Shown here piece after piece: positions 11,126 to 22,118 of a stretch of 64,000 bases of DNA (its first letter is position 1; each line of letters starts with the position of its first letter). The stretch is from Notospermus geniculatus. Its lineage: Eukaryota > Nemertea > Pilidiophora > Heteronemertea > Lineidae. The notes under the pieces are model-generated. The model was not told the origin of the DNA. It searched no databases and saw nothing but the letters and a program-made list of their open reading frames with translations. The translations under genes were made by a program, and so were the position numbers. The stretch is taken from positions 225,499-289,498 of the forward strand of contig NMRB01000648.1 in the NCBI GenBank assembly GCA_002633025.1. Reading direction: 5' to 3'.

Positions 11126-12892
11126 GTGATAATTGAAGTGATATGTACATGTATTGTACGTGTGTTATTGGGTCACGTGGTCACCATAGTGAGCCATTAT
11201 TTTCGTCCTTGATTTTTCCGCCGGCAAAGATAACGCCTTTAATAAGTGACCATTTGTATCCATTTTTGATGTTATGGTTTGTGTGGGTCATTTTCTCGTG
11301 TCCAGGAGATAATGAGCTGAGAACGTCCAGAGTGAGTGCAGCAAAGACGGTTTTGTCAGTTTTCCTTGGCGGTTTCATGAAGATCAGTTGGTCATGGTTT
11401 GCTATGCATCACCGTACATGTTAGTGTACTAGCATGGGCCAAGAGTGGTCGACGATGGAAAAATGTTGGGTCGTTTGGCGGACGCTAGTGCCTTCAAAGA
11501 ACCATAAAATTGCACCCTGAGGGGGGCTATCGTCTTAGTCAAGTAATCTCTTCACCGAGTTCGTTTCTCACCTGCAGTTAAGTTCGTTTAGTAAGTAAAC
11601 GAAGTCGAAAATCATTTCCTGTGTAAAACCAATGCTGATATCATGGCGGCAGTGATTATAAGTTTATCGGGCTGTGATGCATTGTGGGATATGGCAGGCA
11701 GAACAAATGAACAATCCTTTGGATTTTCCTCCAATGAACGCCAAGTTCACTAAGACAGGTGTAGGGTCTGCCTTGACCAGTCTAAAAATGCCAGTGACCT
11801 ACCAGTGACTGATAAGCAGATATACATACAGTTGGGGCTAATGTTAGCGTATACCACGAATCTGGGTCATCGTGGCATTATGAGGCTAGTGTTGAGTGGA
11901 GTGTTTGTGCAATACAAATAACAATCCTGATGAGGGTTTAAAGTTTCGCGTCAGATCCCTGCTGTGCTGGCTATGGCACGGTGTATAAGGAACTGATGTC
12001 CCGTATGGATTGAGCTCTTGCATCTGTCAGTCAGGTGCCCCCCCCCCATTTTAACTCCTTAAATCCCTTCATCAACTCACGATCCACCCACGTGACCCAT
12101 CCTAGGCCGGCAGGCTTGTATGCATACAAATTTGTTTATAAAAAAATTCATGTAGAGCAAGAGGACTCAACTACATTGTTTGTTCAAGTACAAAATAAAT
12201 AGACTGTTATTGATCAATTTGTATCACAATCATACATTCAACCAGTGGGAGATATTAGGTGTTGACTGCTTGCAAAAAAGCTGGAATTATGTTGTTGCAT
12301 CTGACAATACCGCCAAGCGATTTCGTAGTTACAATAAAACACAAACTGGGCACGCTCGTGGCTCGGATCTCCTTCGGGTCAGAGGTCATTTGGGAAAAAC
12401 AGAACCACGTGGACGTACGTTTATTTACACACAGTGAAGCACGCAAACCAGGCCATTTTCAAGTCATTTTGCACAATAATCTTTGCCATCTGATACCTGT
12501 GCGGTTAGGATACAACTCAACAATTGTTCCACCAGAACCAGACCCAGAAGACGCAACAATATGCTTTAAAAAGATGTTTTCTTGAAAAAAAAGTGGAAAT
12601 AACTGTCTTTAGATGCAAAATAAGGGTAAAGGACACATTTACATGTATTGAGCACCAGGAACATTCCCACTGTGTTGGAAATTGAATTTTACAAAAAGTT
12701 CATCAAGGTGATGCACCCCCAGAAATTTAATCAGCCGGTAGCGAGAACAGTAGATGATGGTGATTCTCTTGATCGAGACTAAGCTTAAAGCATCATGTAA
12801 AATAGTGTACATGTATATACGCTTTCTACATATGTAGCTCCTCAGTATATTGAACTATAAAGTCTTTATTGCATGAGACACAACAGGCCAAT

Positions 12893-13390
12893 TTTAGTTC
12901 ACCTGGTGAGCTCTTACTGTGGTGCAGCGTCCGTTGTCGTCGTTCTCGTTGTCCGTTAGCAGGGACTGGTTAACCACTTGGACTATTGATCTGAAACTTG
13001 GTACATATATACCCCACGGTCAGATGACATATGACACCAAGATTCAGTCCGATTCGATTCTTGGCTTGACCACCAGGTGGCCAAAACCAAACACACAAAA
13101 AGTACAATCACTCCTGAACTAATGACTGGATCATCTCCAAATTTTGATCATAAGTGTAACTAATGAGGATACATAACATATTTAATGGGTTTTTGATTTG
13201 ACCTACTTTTCAAGGTCACAGAGGTCAGAGATCAGGATTTTACCTTTTGTGGCACATTTCGTAACCACTGGGCCTATTGACCTGAAACTTGGTACATGTA
13301 TACCCCTATGTCAGATGACCTATGGCACTACGTTTCAGTCCGATTTGATTCTTGGCTTGGCCACCAGGTGGCAAACACCGAAAAGACACT
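12893..13390 (+). mobile_element. ATGGTCCATGGACCAT repeat, left part of copy c
   Basis: The hairpin-like left end AGTTCACCTGGTGAGCTC is followed by a GTCC/GTCG-rich stretch and GTTAGCAGGG. Two units of about 290 bp follow, each with ATTGAYCTGAAACTTGGTAC (12984 and 13276) and a CTCF-like CCACCAGGTGGC (13070 and 13361). The matching right end is probably at 13980-14120, with other sequence between. Confidence 0.65.
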
Positions 13391-13979
13391 GTGATAAGGG
13401 AACCAATGAGTTTGTTTTCTCTGTGAATGAGTGGGTCTCTATCATGACTGCACTTCAAATTGCATTTATTGTGATAAACACAATTTTAAAAAAATATACC
13501 GGTATCTGAACATGGTGGTGGCTCTATTGAATGAGTACCGTAAATGTAAAGTGCAAAGATGTTAATTGAATTTATCTTAGATTACCCCTCCATTAATTAT
13601 TTGTCATTTCCCCAGGAGAAGTGGTTCTCTACAATGCAGGTGAATCAGAATTGAATATGTTTTTGAGTTCACCGACTTTCCTAATAGCCTGTCGCACCAG
13701 CAAATTTGATTTTGACTTGAACCCATGAATCATGGTACAGGTTTATTAGTGTTGGCTGTCACTGTACTGGGTAGGTGATTTAGTCGAGAGGTTTGAATGG
13801 ACTTGATCCACTCAAGGTGGGAATTCCAATAGCTCTGTCAAGTGTAGAACTGTAAATGACATATATTGATATACTGGTATGTGATATGAGCATGGGATGT
13901 TTTTATTTACTCCTGGTCATGTATACATGTATGTAGGTAAGGATTATAGATTATTCAACTGTTGGTGATAAAGTCACTT

Positions 13980-14120
13980 TCTTGGCTATGTACGTACTAA
14001 ACTGCTGTTAAAGCCCCTGGAACCAACGCTTGCCTGGAACATTTTAATTCAATATTTCATCTGTTCTTCTGGTACATTCATTCGCCCTAGGTGAGCACAT
14101 GGTACATGGACCATTTCATT
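13980..14120 (+). mobile_element. ATGGTCCATGGACCAT repeat, right end of copy c
   Basis: It shares GGAACCAACGCTTGCCTGGA and CTGTTCTTCTGGTACATTCA with other copies, then ends GGTGAGCACATGGTACATGG and ACCATTTCATT. The palindrome has one mismatch. It ends four bases before the MITE target site at 14124. Confidence 0.65.
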
Positions 14121-14126
14121 CTGTAA

Positions 14127-14256
14127 GGCCCTTATTACATAGAAGTATACGGCATACGAAAACGCCGGTTAACAATAGCTTCACGGTCGTGAATTTATTT
14201 GAAGCCTTTGTTAACCGGCGTTTTCGTATACCGTATACTTCTATGTAATAGGGGCC
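14127..14256. mobile_element. 130-bp hairpin MITE (TAA target site)
   Basis: Near-perfect arms start GGCCCTTATTACATAGAAGT and include GCATACGAAAACGCCGGTTA, mirrored at the right. TAA flanks both sides (14124-14126 and 14257-14259). A diverged half copy lies near 44465-44540. The target duplication fits PIF/Harbinger. Confidence 0.85.
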
Positions 14257-14281
14257 TAATGGAAGCACAGCTATTGTATAC

Positions 14282-14742
14282 CAGGGTCCATATTCATAAA
14301 CAAACTTAAGTCAAAGTGTGATTCTTATCTTTTGTGTTGAACAAATAAGTGTCACACTTATGCGGATGTCAGGTCACACTGCGATTGCCTGCGCTACAAC
14401 GGAACAGTCGGCATCAAGTGTGGCAATCATGGTCAGGTCACAAAAACGAAAATGTGTACGATCATCGTGGAACAAGCAGCATCAGCGCGCAGGGAATTGT
14501 AACCGTGTTCAGGTCACCTGCGAATGGATTACGCCCGTCGGGATGACACAGAAGTTGAATAGGTTCAACTCTTGCGATTTGTGGTCTTCTTGGTCGGCGA
14601 CTGATTTCTTCCACGCTGTCGTGCCTCAGGCGCATAGTGATCCGGAAAAGTCAATCAATGCGCCTGTTCTGTGCCATCGCAAGGTCGACCTGACATCCGC
14701 ATTAGACTTAAGTAGTTTTATGAATATGGAATATGGGCCCTG
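14282..14742. mobile_element. GGGTCCATATTCATAAA element 1
   Basis: The left end CAGGGTCCATATTCATAAAC is mirrored by GTTTTATGAATATGG and GGGCCCTG at the right. It contains CGACTGATTTCTTCCACGCT and TCTGTGCCATCGCAAGGTCG, which also occur (diverged) at 43717-43830. It runs straight into element 2. Confidence 0.55.
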
Positions 14743-15121
14743 GGTCCATAAACATACTTAAGTCCAAGTGTGATACTTATCTTTTGTGGTGAACAAAGGA
14801 TAAGTGTCACATTTAAGACTTGATAATAAACAAGAAGTCAATCTCCAGAATTCACGAATTTTCGACCCCAACCGGGGTCTTTTTCAAGTGGAACTTTACA
14901 ATCTGAAACTCTAGAAAAGACTTTTCTAAAAGAGTCTTTTAGAGAGAAAAGAGTCTTTTCTAGAGTTTCAGATTGTAAAGTTCCACTTGAAAAAGACCCC
15001 GGTTGGGGTCGAAAATTCGTGAATTCTGGAGATTGACTTCTTGTTTATTATCATTTAGTGTGTCAATTTTGTGCTTTTTGTACCCACATTTAAGACTTGC
15101 ATAGTTTTATGAATATGGGCC
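14742..15121. mobile_element. GGGTCCATATTCATAAA element 2, carrying a hairpin insertion
   Basis: It starts GGGTCCATAAACATACTTAA and ends TTTTATGAATATGGGCCC. Its body is split by the insertion at 14823-15084, because CACATTTAAGACTTG appears on both sides of that insertion and normal element sequence resumes after it. Confidence 0.6.
14821..15053. repeat. Perfect inverted repeat with 102-bp arms
   Basis: Bases 14821-14922 and 14952-15053 are exact reverse complements around a 29-nt loop that itself contains AAGAGTCTTTT repeats. The whole insertion is flanked by a 15-bp direct repeat, CACATTTAAGACTTG (14808-14822 and 15085-15099). About 31 bases of unpaired sequence, TTTAGTGTGTCAATTTTGTG onward, lie before the right copy. 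A transcript would fold into a 102-bp duplex. Confidence 0.95.
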
Positions 15122-15646
15122 CACTAGTCCTGTTGTTGAAACAGTCATTTAGCCGAAATCATTGTGATTCACACTTTCTAATGTTAAAACTGGGAAATAT
15201 CTTCCGCACAAACACCAGGCAGATAAGTTTTTCTTCACCTGCTGAGGTGAAAAGTGTTGCTTCCAGATTCCAGGTGCCAGTTTTTCTTTGACCTATCTTT
15301 CTTTTACACCGACCATACATTATTCAGGTACCATTGATAAAGATGGTCATCATTGTTTTTTGCCAGCGCTTGCGTGGTTCTGTATGAAATGCAGCTCAAT
15401 TCGGAAAACGTGTGAAGGTTTTGAAAATCAGCCTGTTGGGGTTGGATTGTGGTCCAACTTTTTTAGATGGCAGACTATCTCCGTTTCCTGTAGCAGGTGA
15501 GAAATGGTGATGATGCCTAAACTTTTTTTTGAGTAATATGCTACATGTACATTTATAGAAAGAAGCTGTCCTGACCCAGATTAGGCACGGATCCAGAGGG
15601 AGGGTTTGGGGGTCGTGACCCCCCTGCTCGCCACCAATTTTATTTA

Positions 15647-15678
15647 AGACCGCCACACACCAATGGTGTGGCGGTCTT
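15647..15678. repeat. Short palindrome AGACCGCCACACACC
   Basis: AGACCGCCACACACC and GGTGTGGCGGTCT face each other with almost no loop. The sequence resembles the ends of the TGTGTGGCGGTCTAGG MITE at 32883-33070, so this may be two abutting termini or a remnant. Confidence 0.5.
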
Positions 15679-15854
15679 CCTTGGTTTTACTGGAATTCTC
15701 TGGATCTCTGAATCTCTCTCTGGATCTCTCTCCATCCAATCTGGTGGTTTCAGGGCAATAACTCAAAAATTAAGCCATGCATCACCACGAAACTTTCAGG
15801 GTTTGTAGATATGTGCATATGACAGGTCCCATTCGTTTCCTGGCTTCATCCAAA

Positions 15855-16548
15855 NNNNNNNNNNNNNNNNNNNNNNNNNNNNNNNNNNNNNNNNNNNNNN
15901 NNNNNNNNNNNNNNNNNNNNNNNNNNNNNNNNNNNNNNNNNNNNNNNNNNNNNNNNNNNNNNNNNNNNNNNNNNNNNNNNNNNNNNNNNNNNNNNNNNNN
16001 NNNNNNNNNNNNNNNNNNNNNNNNNNNNNNNNNNNNNNNNNNNNNNNNNNNNNNNNNNNNNNNNNNNNNNNNNNNNNNNNNNNNNNNNNNNNNNNNNNNN
16101 NNNNNNNNNNNNNNNNNNNNNNNNNNNNNNNNNNNNNNNNNNNNNNNNNNNNNNNNNNNNNNNNNNNNNNNNNNNNNNNNNNNNNNNNNNNNNNNNNNNN
16201 NNNNNNNNNNNNNNNNNNNNNNNNNNNNNNNNNNNNNNNNNNNNNNNNNNNNNNNNNNNNNNNNNNNNNNNNNNNNNNNNNNNNNNNNNNNNNNNNNNNN
16301 NNNNNNNNNNNNNNNNNNNNNNNNNNNNNNNNNNNNNNNNNNNNNNNNNNNNNNNNNNNNNNNNNNNNNNNNNNNNNNNNNNNNNNNNNNNNNNNNNNNN
16401 NNNNNNNNNNNNNNNNNNNNNNNNNNNNNNNNNNNNNNNNNNNNNNNNNNNNNNNNNNNNNNNNNNNNNNNNNNNNNNNNNNNNNNNNNNNNNNNNNNNN
16501 NNNNNNNNNNNNNNNNNNNNNNNNNNNNNNNNNNNNNNNNNNNNNNNN
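15855..16548. other. Assembly gap (694 N)
   Basis: This is a run of N. The left flank (15756-15854) resembles the interior of the ATGGTCCATGGACCAT repeats (observation phrases such as GGGCAATAACTCAAAAATTA and TTTCCTGGCTTCATCC). The gap therefore probably sits in an unresolved tandem array. Confidence 0.95.
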
Positions 16549-17047
16549 TTATGTGGGCCAGGAATTTTTTTGTAGATCCTGGCGAAAACCTCGGAAATGT
16601 ATTATTTCGATCAAAGAGCCGCCTGGTTTTTTCGTCACATACAAAAAGTGCGGTTCACTTGGTGTACGTTACTTGATATAGTTCATATCAATCATATCAG
16701 TGTGGTTCAACTGATTAGCACCAGTTAGCCAGCTAGCCAGAGTAGCCATTTAAAATAGCGCTAGTCCTTAATGGAATTCACCAGGGGTAGAGTTAATGGA
16801 AAGCTTCATCAAATATCAATAAATCACGTGAATTATATATCAGACACAATTTAAAAGCTGCCATACCCCACAGTCATTGGTCTCGCTATTGATGAATGAA
16901 TAACTTATTCAGTCGTTTATTTTATAATTTGTTCCGCTGGATGGTTTTTCGCGAAAGTGACATACACGAAGTATTTCACTTTGATCAGAAGTCAGCTGGA
17001 CCCACATATCCTATGCAGTTTCCAGACTGGAATATTGATGGGTTTAT

Positions 17048-17165
17048 CGCCTTTTTGCCTACAACCATTTTGCCTACAGCCATTTTGCCAACAAAAAAAT
17101 GTCATTTTGCCTACCGCCATTTTCCCTACAACCATTTCGCCTACAGCCACTTTTGCCTTCCCACT
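17048..17165 (-). repeat. GCCTACAGCCATTTT minisatellite
   Basis: About eight copies of a unit near 14-15 bp, consensus TTTTGCCTACARCCA, occur here. It is the reverse-complement orientation of the array at 17461-17680, so the two flank 17166-17460 as inverted arrays. Confidence 0.85.
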
Positions 17166-17460
17166 GTACCAGGCCTTTATATTCACTAATTTGGGCTATT
17201 TCTGTTTACGGTGGTATCATGAGGCCCCATCAGAGCGCCGAAGGCGCGATCGGAGGACGCGCGAGGGGGTGCCCCCCCACGTTAGAAAATTTCTTGAAAA
17301 TCGAGGATTCCAGGCATCTGAGATTCCCATTTAAATGTAAAACAAGACTCAAATTTGGGCGCCCTTAATTTGGGCTCCGACGTTAAACGTTGTTAATTTG
17401 GGGGAATATAAAGACCTGTGTACTTAATGTTCACCTTATGATGCCATCCCTCAAGGGATA

Positions 17461-17680
17461 TGGCTAGTAGGTGAAATGGCTAGTAGGCAAAATGGCTAGT
17501 AGGCGAATTGGCAAGTAGGCGAAATGGCCAGTAGGCGAATTGGTACATGTAAGTAGGCGAAATGGTTAGTTGGCAAAATGGTAGTATGCAAAATGACTTT
17601 AGGCGAAATGGCTGTAGGCAAAGTGATGGTAGGCAAATAGGCTGTAGGTGAAATGGTTGCAGGCGAAATGGTGAGATACC
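17461..17680 (+). repeat. TAGGCGAAATGGCTAG minisatellite
   Basis: More than ten copies of a 14-16 bp unit, consensus AGTAGGCGAAATGGC, with variable spacers. Another block of the same unit lies at 28014-28095 and the inverted block at 17048-17165. Confidence 0.9.
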
Positions 17681-17767
17681 ATATTGATGTCATGTCCTAT
17701 GGTAAACTCTTACTTCATCAATTGATAATGCAAAGCTTACAGTGCCTTGGGAACAGTTATTGGTTAT

Positions 17768-17820
17768 TCCGTGGAGGTATAAAATGTCTTATTTTATACC
17801 TCCATGGTAATTCGAATAAC
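17768..17820. repeat. Short hairpin
   Basis: CCGTGGAGGTATAAAA and TTTTATACCTCCATGG are inverted around a short loop, extended by GTTATTC and GAATAAC. Function is unknown. Confidence 0.6.
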
Positions 17821-18050
17821 GGAATTCTGCTCATGTCACGCAGGAAAATTTACGCACTTAGCTTTCGTGGAGGTCCCCATTCTCTTTAATAGCGACTGCA
17901 GTCTCTGTCGGCCTTCTGTAACACCTGCTCCTACATCATAGGATGTACTGATGCTAGCGCTATGTAATGTGCTTTGGAAAGATACTGATTAAATTTTAAT
18001 TAGGTTTCTTTCTCAAGTGTTGGCATCTTGCAACTTGGTACAGGAACCTC

Positions 18051-18218
18051 CCTATTAAGGACATCTTTGGGACTATAACAGATGCTGTCCTTAATTGAGA
18101 GGTGTCCTGATTATAGAGGTCAAAATGAATAGAAATGATCAGTTCGGGCCTGAATTCGGGTGTCCTTAATAGAGAGGTGTCCTCCTGGCAGAGTGTCCGC
18201 CTAAGGGAGGTTCCACTG
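18051..18218 (-). mobile_element. MITE, CAGTGGAACCTCCCTTA family
   Basis: The ends are CAGGAACCTCCC and GGGAGGTTCCACTG. The interior repeats GTCCTTAATWGAGAGGTGTC. It is the reverse-oriented relative of the element at 40147-40324, which shows clean TA flanks. This is a Tc1/mariner-like MITE. Confidence 0.75.
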
Positions 18219-18464
18219 CTGATGATGAGTTCTGGTTTGTCAAGCTTTCGTAGTTTTTTGTGCCATTGCTATGCTTCAAAAGTTGTTGACTAAGCCTTCT
18301 TGCCAGGCCATTTCAACAGGGTGCTAGCACCCCGTTCAAATTTGAGGAGAGAAAATGTGCCCGTTTAAAATTCCACCGCCCCTCCTAATTTGCCGCCGCC
18401 CTCTTTAAAATCACCAGTAACTGTTGGTCGGTCCTCACCAAATTTTTATCATAGGTACGCCTAA

Positions 18465-18924
18465 GGCCAGACTTTTTTTATACCTTGTTTAGCGCACTTC
18501 AATTTCCAGAGATTTGTAGAGGTGGTCGGAAAAAAAATAAAAATAAAAATTTATTTTCTCCCTTCACAAAAGCATTCTGTAAAACAAGCAGAGCGGAGGA
18601 AGAAATAAAAATAAAATTTTATTTCAAAATAAATATTCATTGTTCTAACCACGACAGACTATTAATAAGACAACGATTGTGATTGGTCTCATAGTGTGGC
18701 TCTGTTCACGATGTTAGGTGCTGTGAGCTGATTAGACAACTCAGGCGGGAAGGGCGGCGGTCGGAATAAAAATAAAGATAAAATTTTATTTTTTTTCTGT
18801 TTTGAGCAATTTTGAACGTCGGCGGGTTCGCTAAATGGTCAAAAATAAATTATTTTTTTTATTTTGTTTTTGGAATTTCGGACGTCGGCGGGTTCGCTAA
18901 ACAAGGTATAAAAAAAGTCTGGCC
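18465..18924. mobile_element. 460-bp MITE, GGCCAGACTTTTTTTATACC ends (TAA)
   Basis: Inverted ends of about 30 bp, GGCCAGACTTTTTTTATACC followed by TTGTTTAGCG, are nearly perfect and are flanked by TAA at 18462-18464 and 18925-18927. The interior has repeated AAAATAAAAATAAA tracts with GGACGTCGGCGGGTTCGCTA. PIF/Harbinger-type by target duplication. Confidence 0.85.
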
Positions 18925-18949
18925 TAATGAAGTTGCATTATATATAATA

Positions 18950-19490
18950 CAGGTTTTTGATTTGACCTCTTTTTCAAGGTCATAGAGGTCAAAGTTCAAA
19001 ATTTTCCCGTTAGGTGGCACATTTCATGGCCGCAGGGAGTAAAGTGTTTTTCACATTGAACTGGCCAAAGGACCTTAGTTGAACTGAGGAATGTGACCAG
19101 ATCACATTTACCGAGAGGTAGTGGTGTTGCACAACACTGAAAACAGATGATTAGGCCCTATAGCTCGTTCATGGTGTCAGCCAAAGCTGGTCAGCCATGA
19201 CACTGGTTGCCAAAGGTTGTGCAACATTCTTATTTGTGATCATGCCATTACACTTACAGTTTAGTGACATGCCATTACAGTTTAGTGACAAGAGGTCAGC
19301 CAAGTACCTTTGGCCAGTTCAATGTGAAAAACACTTTATTGACCTGAAACTATGACCAATGACACCAAGTTTCGGCCGAATTCGATTCCTGGCTTGGCCA
19401 CTAGGTGGCTAAAACCAAAAACACAATTGTCATCTGTTCTTCTGGTACAGTCACCCACAGGTGAGCACATGGTCCATGGACCATTTCATT
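18950..19490 (+). mobile_element. ATGGTCCATGGACCAT repeat, copy d (interrupted)
   Basis: The body matches copy c (TTTTTGATTTGACCTCTTTT, ATTGACCTGAAAC, CCACTAGGTGGCTA). The right end carries the perfect palindrome at 19469-19484 followed by TTCATT. It is broken by a TA-flanked MITE at 19042-19336. Copy c at about 13270 shows the uninterrupted form. Confidence 0.75.
19042..19336. mobile_element. 295-bp MITE at a TA site
   Basis: The ends AAGTGTTTTTCACATTGAAC and GTTCAATGTGAAAAACACTT are perfect inverts, continuing with TGGCCAAAG, and are flanked by TA at 19040-19041 and 19337-19338. It is inserted in copy d of the palindrome repeat. Confidence 0.9.
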
Positions 19491-20045
19491 TGGAAACTGG
19501 AACGAGAAAATTGATCTCATTTTATCGAATAAAGCTTGCTTGTCAATCTCAAACGCTTCATCTAGTATCATGTTAGGTGACTACTTCCCCCCCAAATTTT
19601 TTAAAAATTTAAAAATAATATTAACGATGCTACTAATGCATGATCAAATTTCTTTTTCATGAATATCAGATGTGCGATGAATCAGAAAAGTGCTTCCAGT
19701 CTTCACGAAAATTCTCCAGAGCTGGTGAAGAAATTGCTTTGAACAGAATGGTACTTTGCACAGTCTTAGGATTAAGAAGTAGTGTTCATTGCACTTAGTG
19801 ATTGAAATTTGCCCCGTCGTACCCTGAAATCTCGGTCTACGTGTGAAGTGGTTTAAAGGCAAGTCGTGCTTTACGTGGATTTCCAGTCAGAGGTGGTGCT
19901 TTCTAATGATATTAATTTTGAGTCGCTGATTTCCTGAGGCCGTGTCGTTACATTTTGTCTAGGGTCTAGGTTGTGTCTCTTTCACCTTTCTGTGAAGCAA
20001 GAAGATTTTTGTGACTTTCTTGTGTAAAAAACGTGAAATTTTATA

Positions 20046-20200
20046 TTGTCGGGGTGGGACAGTGGAAATACTGATGCTGTCCCCCACCTAGGTTGCAGGT
20101 TTGATCCTCGGTCATGCTGGTGGCTTTGTCTGCATGGTAGGGAAGGTCATCTCTCCGTTACATACTGAAAGTCTTTGCAAGGCAAGCTGCCTAATACATG
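20046..20200 (+). repeat. Possible tRNA-derived SINE
   Basis: GCAGGTTTGATCCTCG resembles a polymerase III B box and GTGGGACAGTGGAAAT weakly resembles an A box upstream. The remainder is not recognised. Weak evidence: the A box is poor and no tail is obvious. Confidence 0.3.
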
Positions 20201-20455
20201 TGACCCGCTCTGCCAAAACCAGTCGCATGTCGCTCAGAATTTATTAAGTTGAGCCTCAACGAACTAAGATGACACCACGAGAGAATGGAAGAAATAGATT
20301 CTTTCAGATTTCATAATAGCCAGACAATACTGAAAGTGACAAACATTTTGGTCTCAACCTGCCAAGCTAAAGAGTGTCATGTGACTGGTTTTGCCAGAGG
20401 GGTCACATATGTTACGCATTATCTCATCCACAGAATGTCTATCATTATCATGTTG

Positions 20456-20607
20456 GGCATTTCGCCTAATGTTCCTTAAGTCGCAATGCCTTTGGCCAAC
20501 CGCCTAATGTAAAGATTGGGCAAAATGCCTAGTTTGCCTGATTTGCATTGGGCGATTTGCTCAATCTTTACATCAGGCAAGGCCTAAGGAACATTAGGCA
20601 AAATGCC
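20456..20607. repeat. Hairpin, GGCATTTYGCCTAATGTTCC arms
   Basis: GGCATTTCGCCTAATGTTCC at 20456 pairs with GGAACATTAGGCAAAATGCC at 20588. A second inner pair, GTAAAGATTGGGCAAA and TGCTCAATCTTTAC, is nested inside. It is foldback-like. Confidence 0.75.
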
Positions 20608-20667
20608 TTGATAGACATCTGGGGATGAGATAATACCGCGACAAATCCCAAATTGACATAAACAAGA

Positions 20668-20866
20668 AAGATCTGCACACTTCCGCCGAATTCGCAACCA
20701 CAACCTTGGTCTGAAACTGGATGACGTGACGCAGAGAACCCCACGACAGCGACTTCGACGATGTTGTGTCAGAGTCGACCATTGCTGAATCATGGACTGC
20801 ATGTGTCACGTCAGCTGGTTTCAGATCGAGGTTGTGGTTGTGATTTTGGTGGAAGTGTGCAGATGT
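20668..20866. repeat. Foldback with 70-bp arms
   Basis: ATCTGCACACTTCCGCC, GCAACCACAACCTTGGTCTG and ACGTGACGCAG at the left are mirrored by TGTCACGTCAGCTGG, CGAGGTTGTGGTTGTGA and GGAAGTGTGCAGAT at the right, with about 85% identity by eye. A coding frame crosses it but shows no recognisable protein. Confidence 0.65.
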
Positions 20867-21929
20867 GCGAATGCGAGAATCATCTATTATTACGGATTGC
20901 CTAAGGCTTTCAGTGCATTGTTGGATCTCCAGGGGCTCTGTTTCCCCCTAAAATTGCTTGATATGCGTGGCCATAATGCCCTGAGTTTGCGATTTACACT
21001 TCTGAAATAAAACTCCAAAAGAAAAATTCTGTCGGGGATGCTACGACAACTCAAGGTTGTCCAAGACGCTACATTTTCATCCTCTCCAGTGCTAATATCA
21101 GATCATGACATTACATCTGATGTCAAAGTCTTATGATATCACAGTCAACCCCCTCTCGACCTTCGCTCTCATCACGGGAGATTACCGCCACGATCATTAT
21201 GACACCATGTGACATTTCTGTCTATTAGTTTTCGATCACTGTGTAAATTCCAATCGCCACATCATAACGTACCCTACCTCCGCATCATCAACCGCCTAAT
21301 GAGTCCGTTGATGACGATTGGTCTTGTGTTCCCTGTAGACTCGCAGTGATGTCTACTCAGTACACACTTATACCATAATATAACAATTACCTTGGTTATT
21401 GCATTTGCTTGTCCAATAAGCCAACTGAGTACTCGGCTCACTGTCTATAAGACATTTGGGGAAAGGATGTTAATGTTGTTGAATAGGATGGGTCTCATGG
21501 CCCTTGTTGGCTCCTGGGGGCGTCCAGTTATTGCTGTGTGGTACGTTAATGGGATGATTGCCTTTGGGTTCGGTTTTCCCAATGAGTCCGCTTAGATCGT
21601 CCAGGGTTGCTTGCTCAATCAGCAATGTATCTTTTGTGTGCAGCGTCCGTCGTCATCGTCCGTTATGGGTGGCATCCACTGGAGTGCCGACAACATTAGG
21701 AACGGTTGCGGAAGCAAGTTGTGTCATTTCGGCATTCTTTCCACGTCAATGACTGTTGGGCATTTTGCCCTCTCCCGAAAGTGCAGGAACGCCTGAGGAA
21801 ATGTTTAGGAATGATAAAGACAGTGAACGGAATCTTTCAAGAATATGCGGAGAGGTTGCTGAATGAATGCGGATTTACTAATTTTGCATTCCGCGTCTTG
21901 TCTGCGCCCTAGTGGACGCCAGGTTTTAG

Positions 21930-22118
21930 CAAGGCACGTTTTGTAACTGCTGGGGCTGTTGATCTGAAACTTGGTACATACCTCTAGATCAGATGACATT
22001 TATGACACCAAGTTTCGGTCCAACTCAACGCTTGCCCTGGAACATTTTAATAACACTTGCTGTTTATTCTTCTAGTACATTCACCCAGGTGAGCACATGG
22101 TCCATGGACCATTTCATT
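21930..22118 (+). mobile_element. ATGGTCCATGGACCAT repeat, truncated copy e
   Basis: It contains GTTGATCTGAAACTTGGTAC, ACACCAAGTTTCGGTCC and CTTGCCCTGGAACATTTTAA, then ends with the perfect palindrome at 22097-22112 and TTCATTT. It is the same right-end type as copies c and d. Confidence 0.75.

Larger units (their letters stand above)
1324..14000. other. Non-coding spans in the first 14 kb
   Basis: I see no gene, RNA or clear repeat in 1327-1920, 2493-3336, 4091-4590, 5300-6427, 7099-7582, 8172-8761, 9027-9603, 10194-10919, 11126-12892 or 13391-13979. All lack long open frames and coding-like codon use. 11640-11700 has a promoter-like look (see findings). Confidence 0.6.

Noticed and set aside
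14318-14761. 147-codon open frame
   Set aside because: It lies within the GGGTCCATATTCATAAA element and is not conserved in the related segment at 43680-43830.
15777-16676. 299-codon open frame across the first gap
   Set aside because: Almost all of it is N. The real flanking sequence is repeat-like and has no recognisable protein.
17461-17680. CRISPR-like regular repeats
   Set aside because: Units are 14-16 bp with no unique spacers of constant length. This is a eukaryotic minisatellite.
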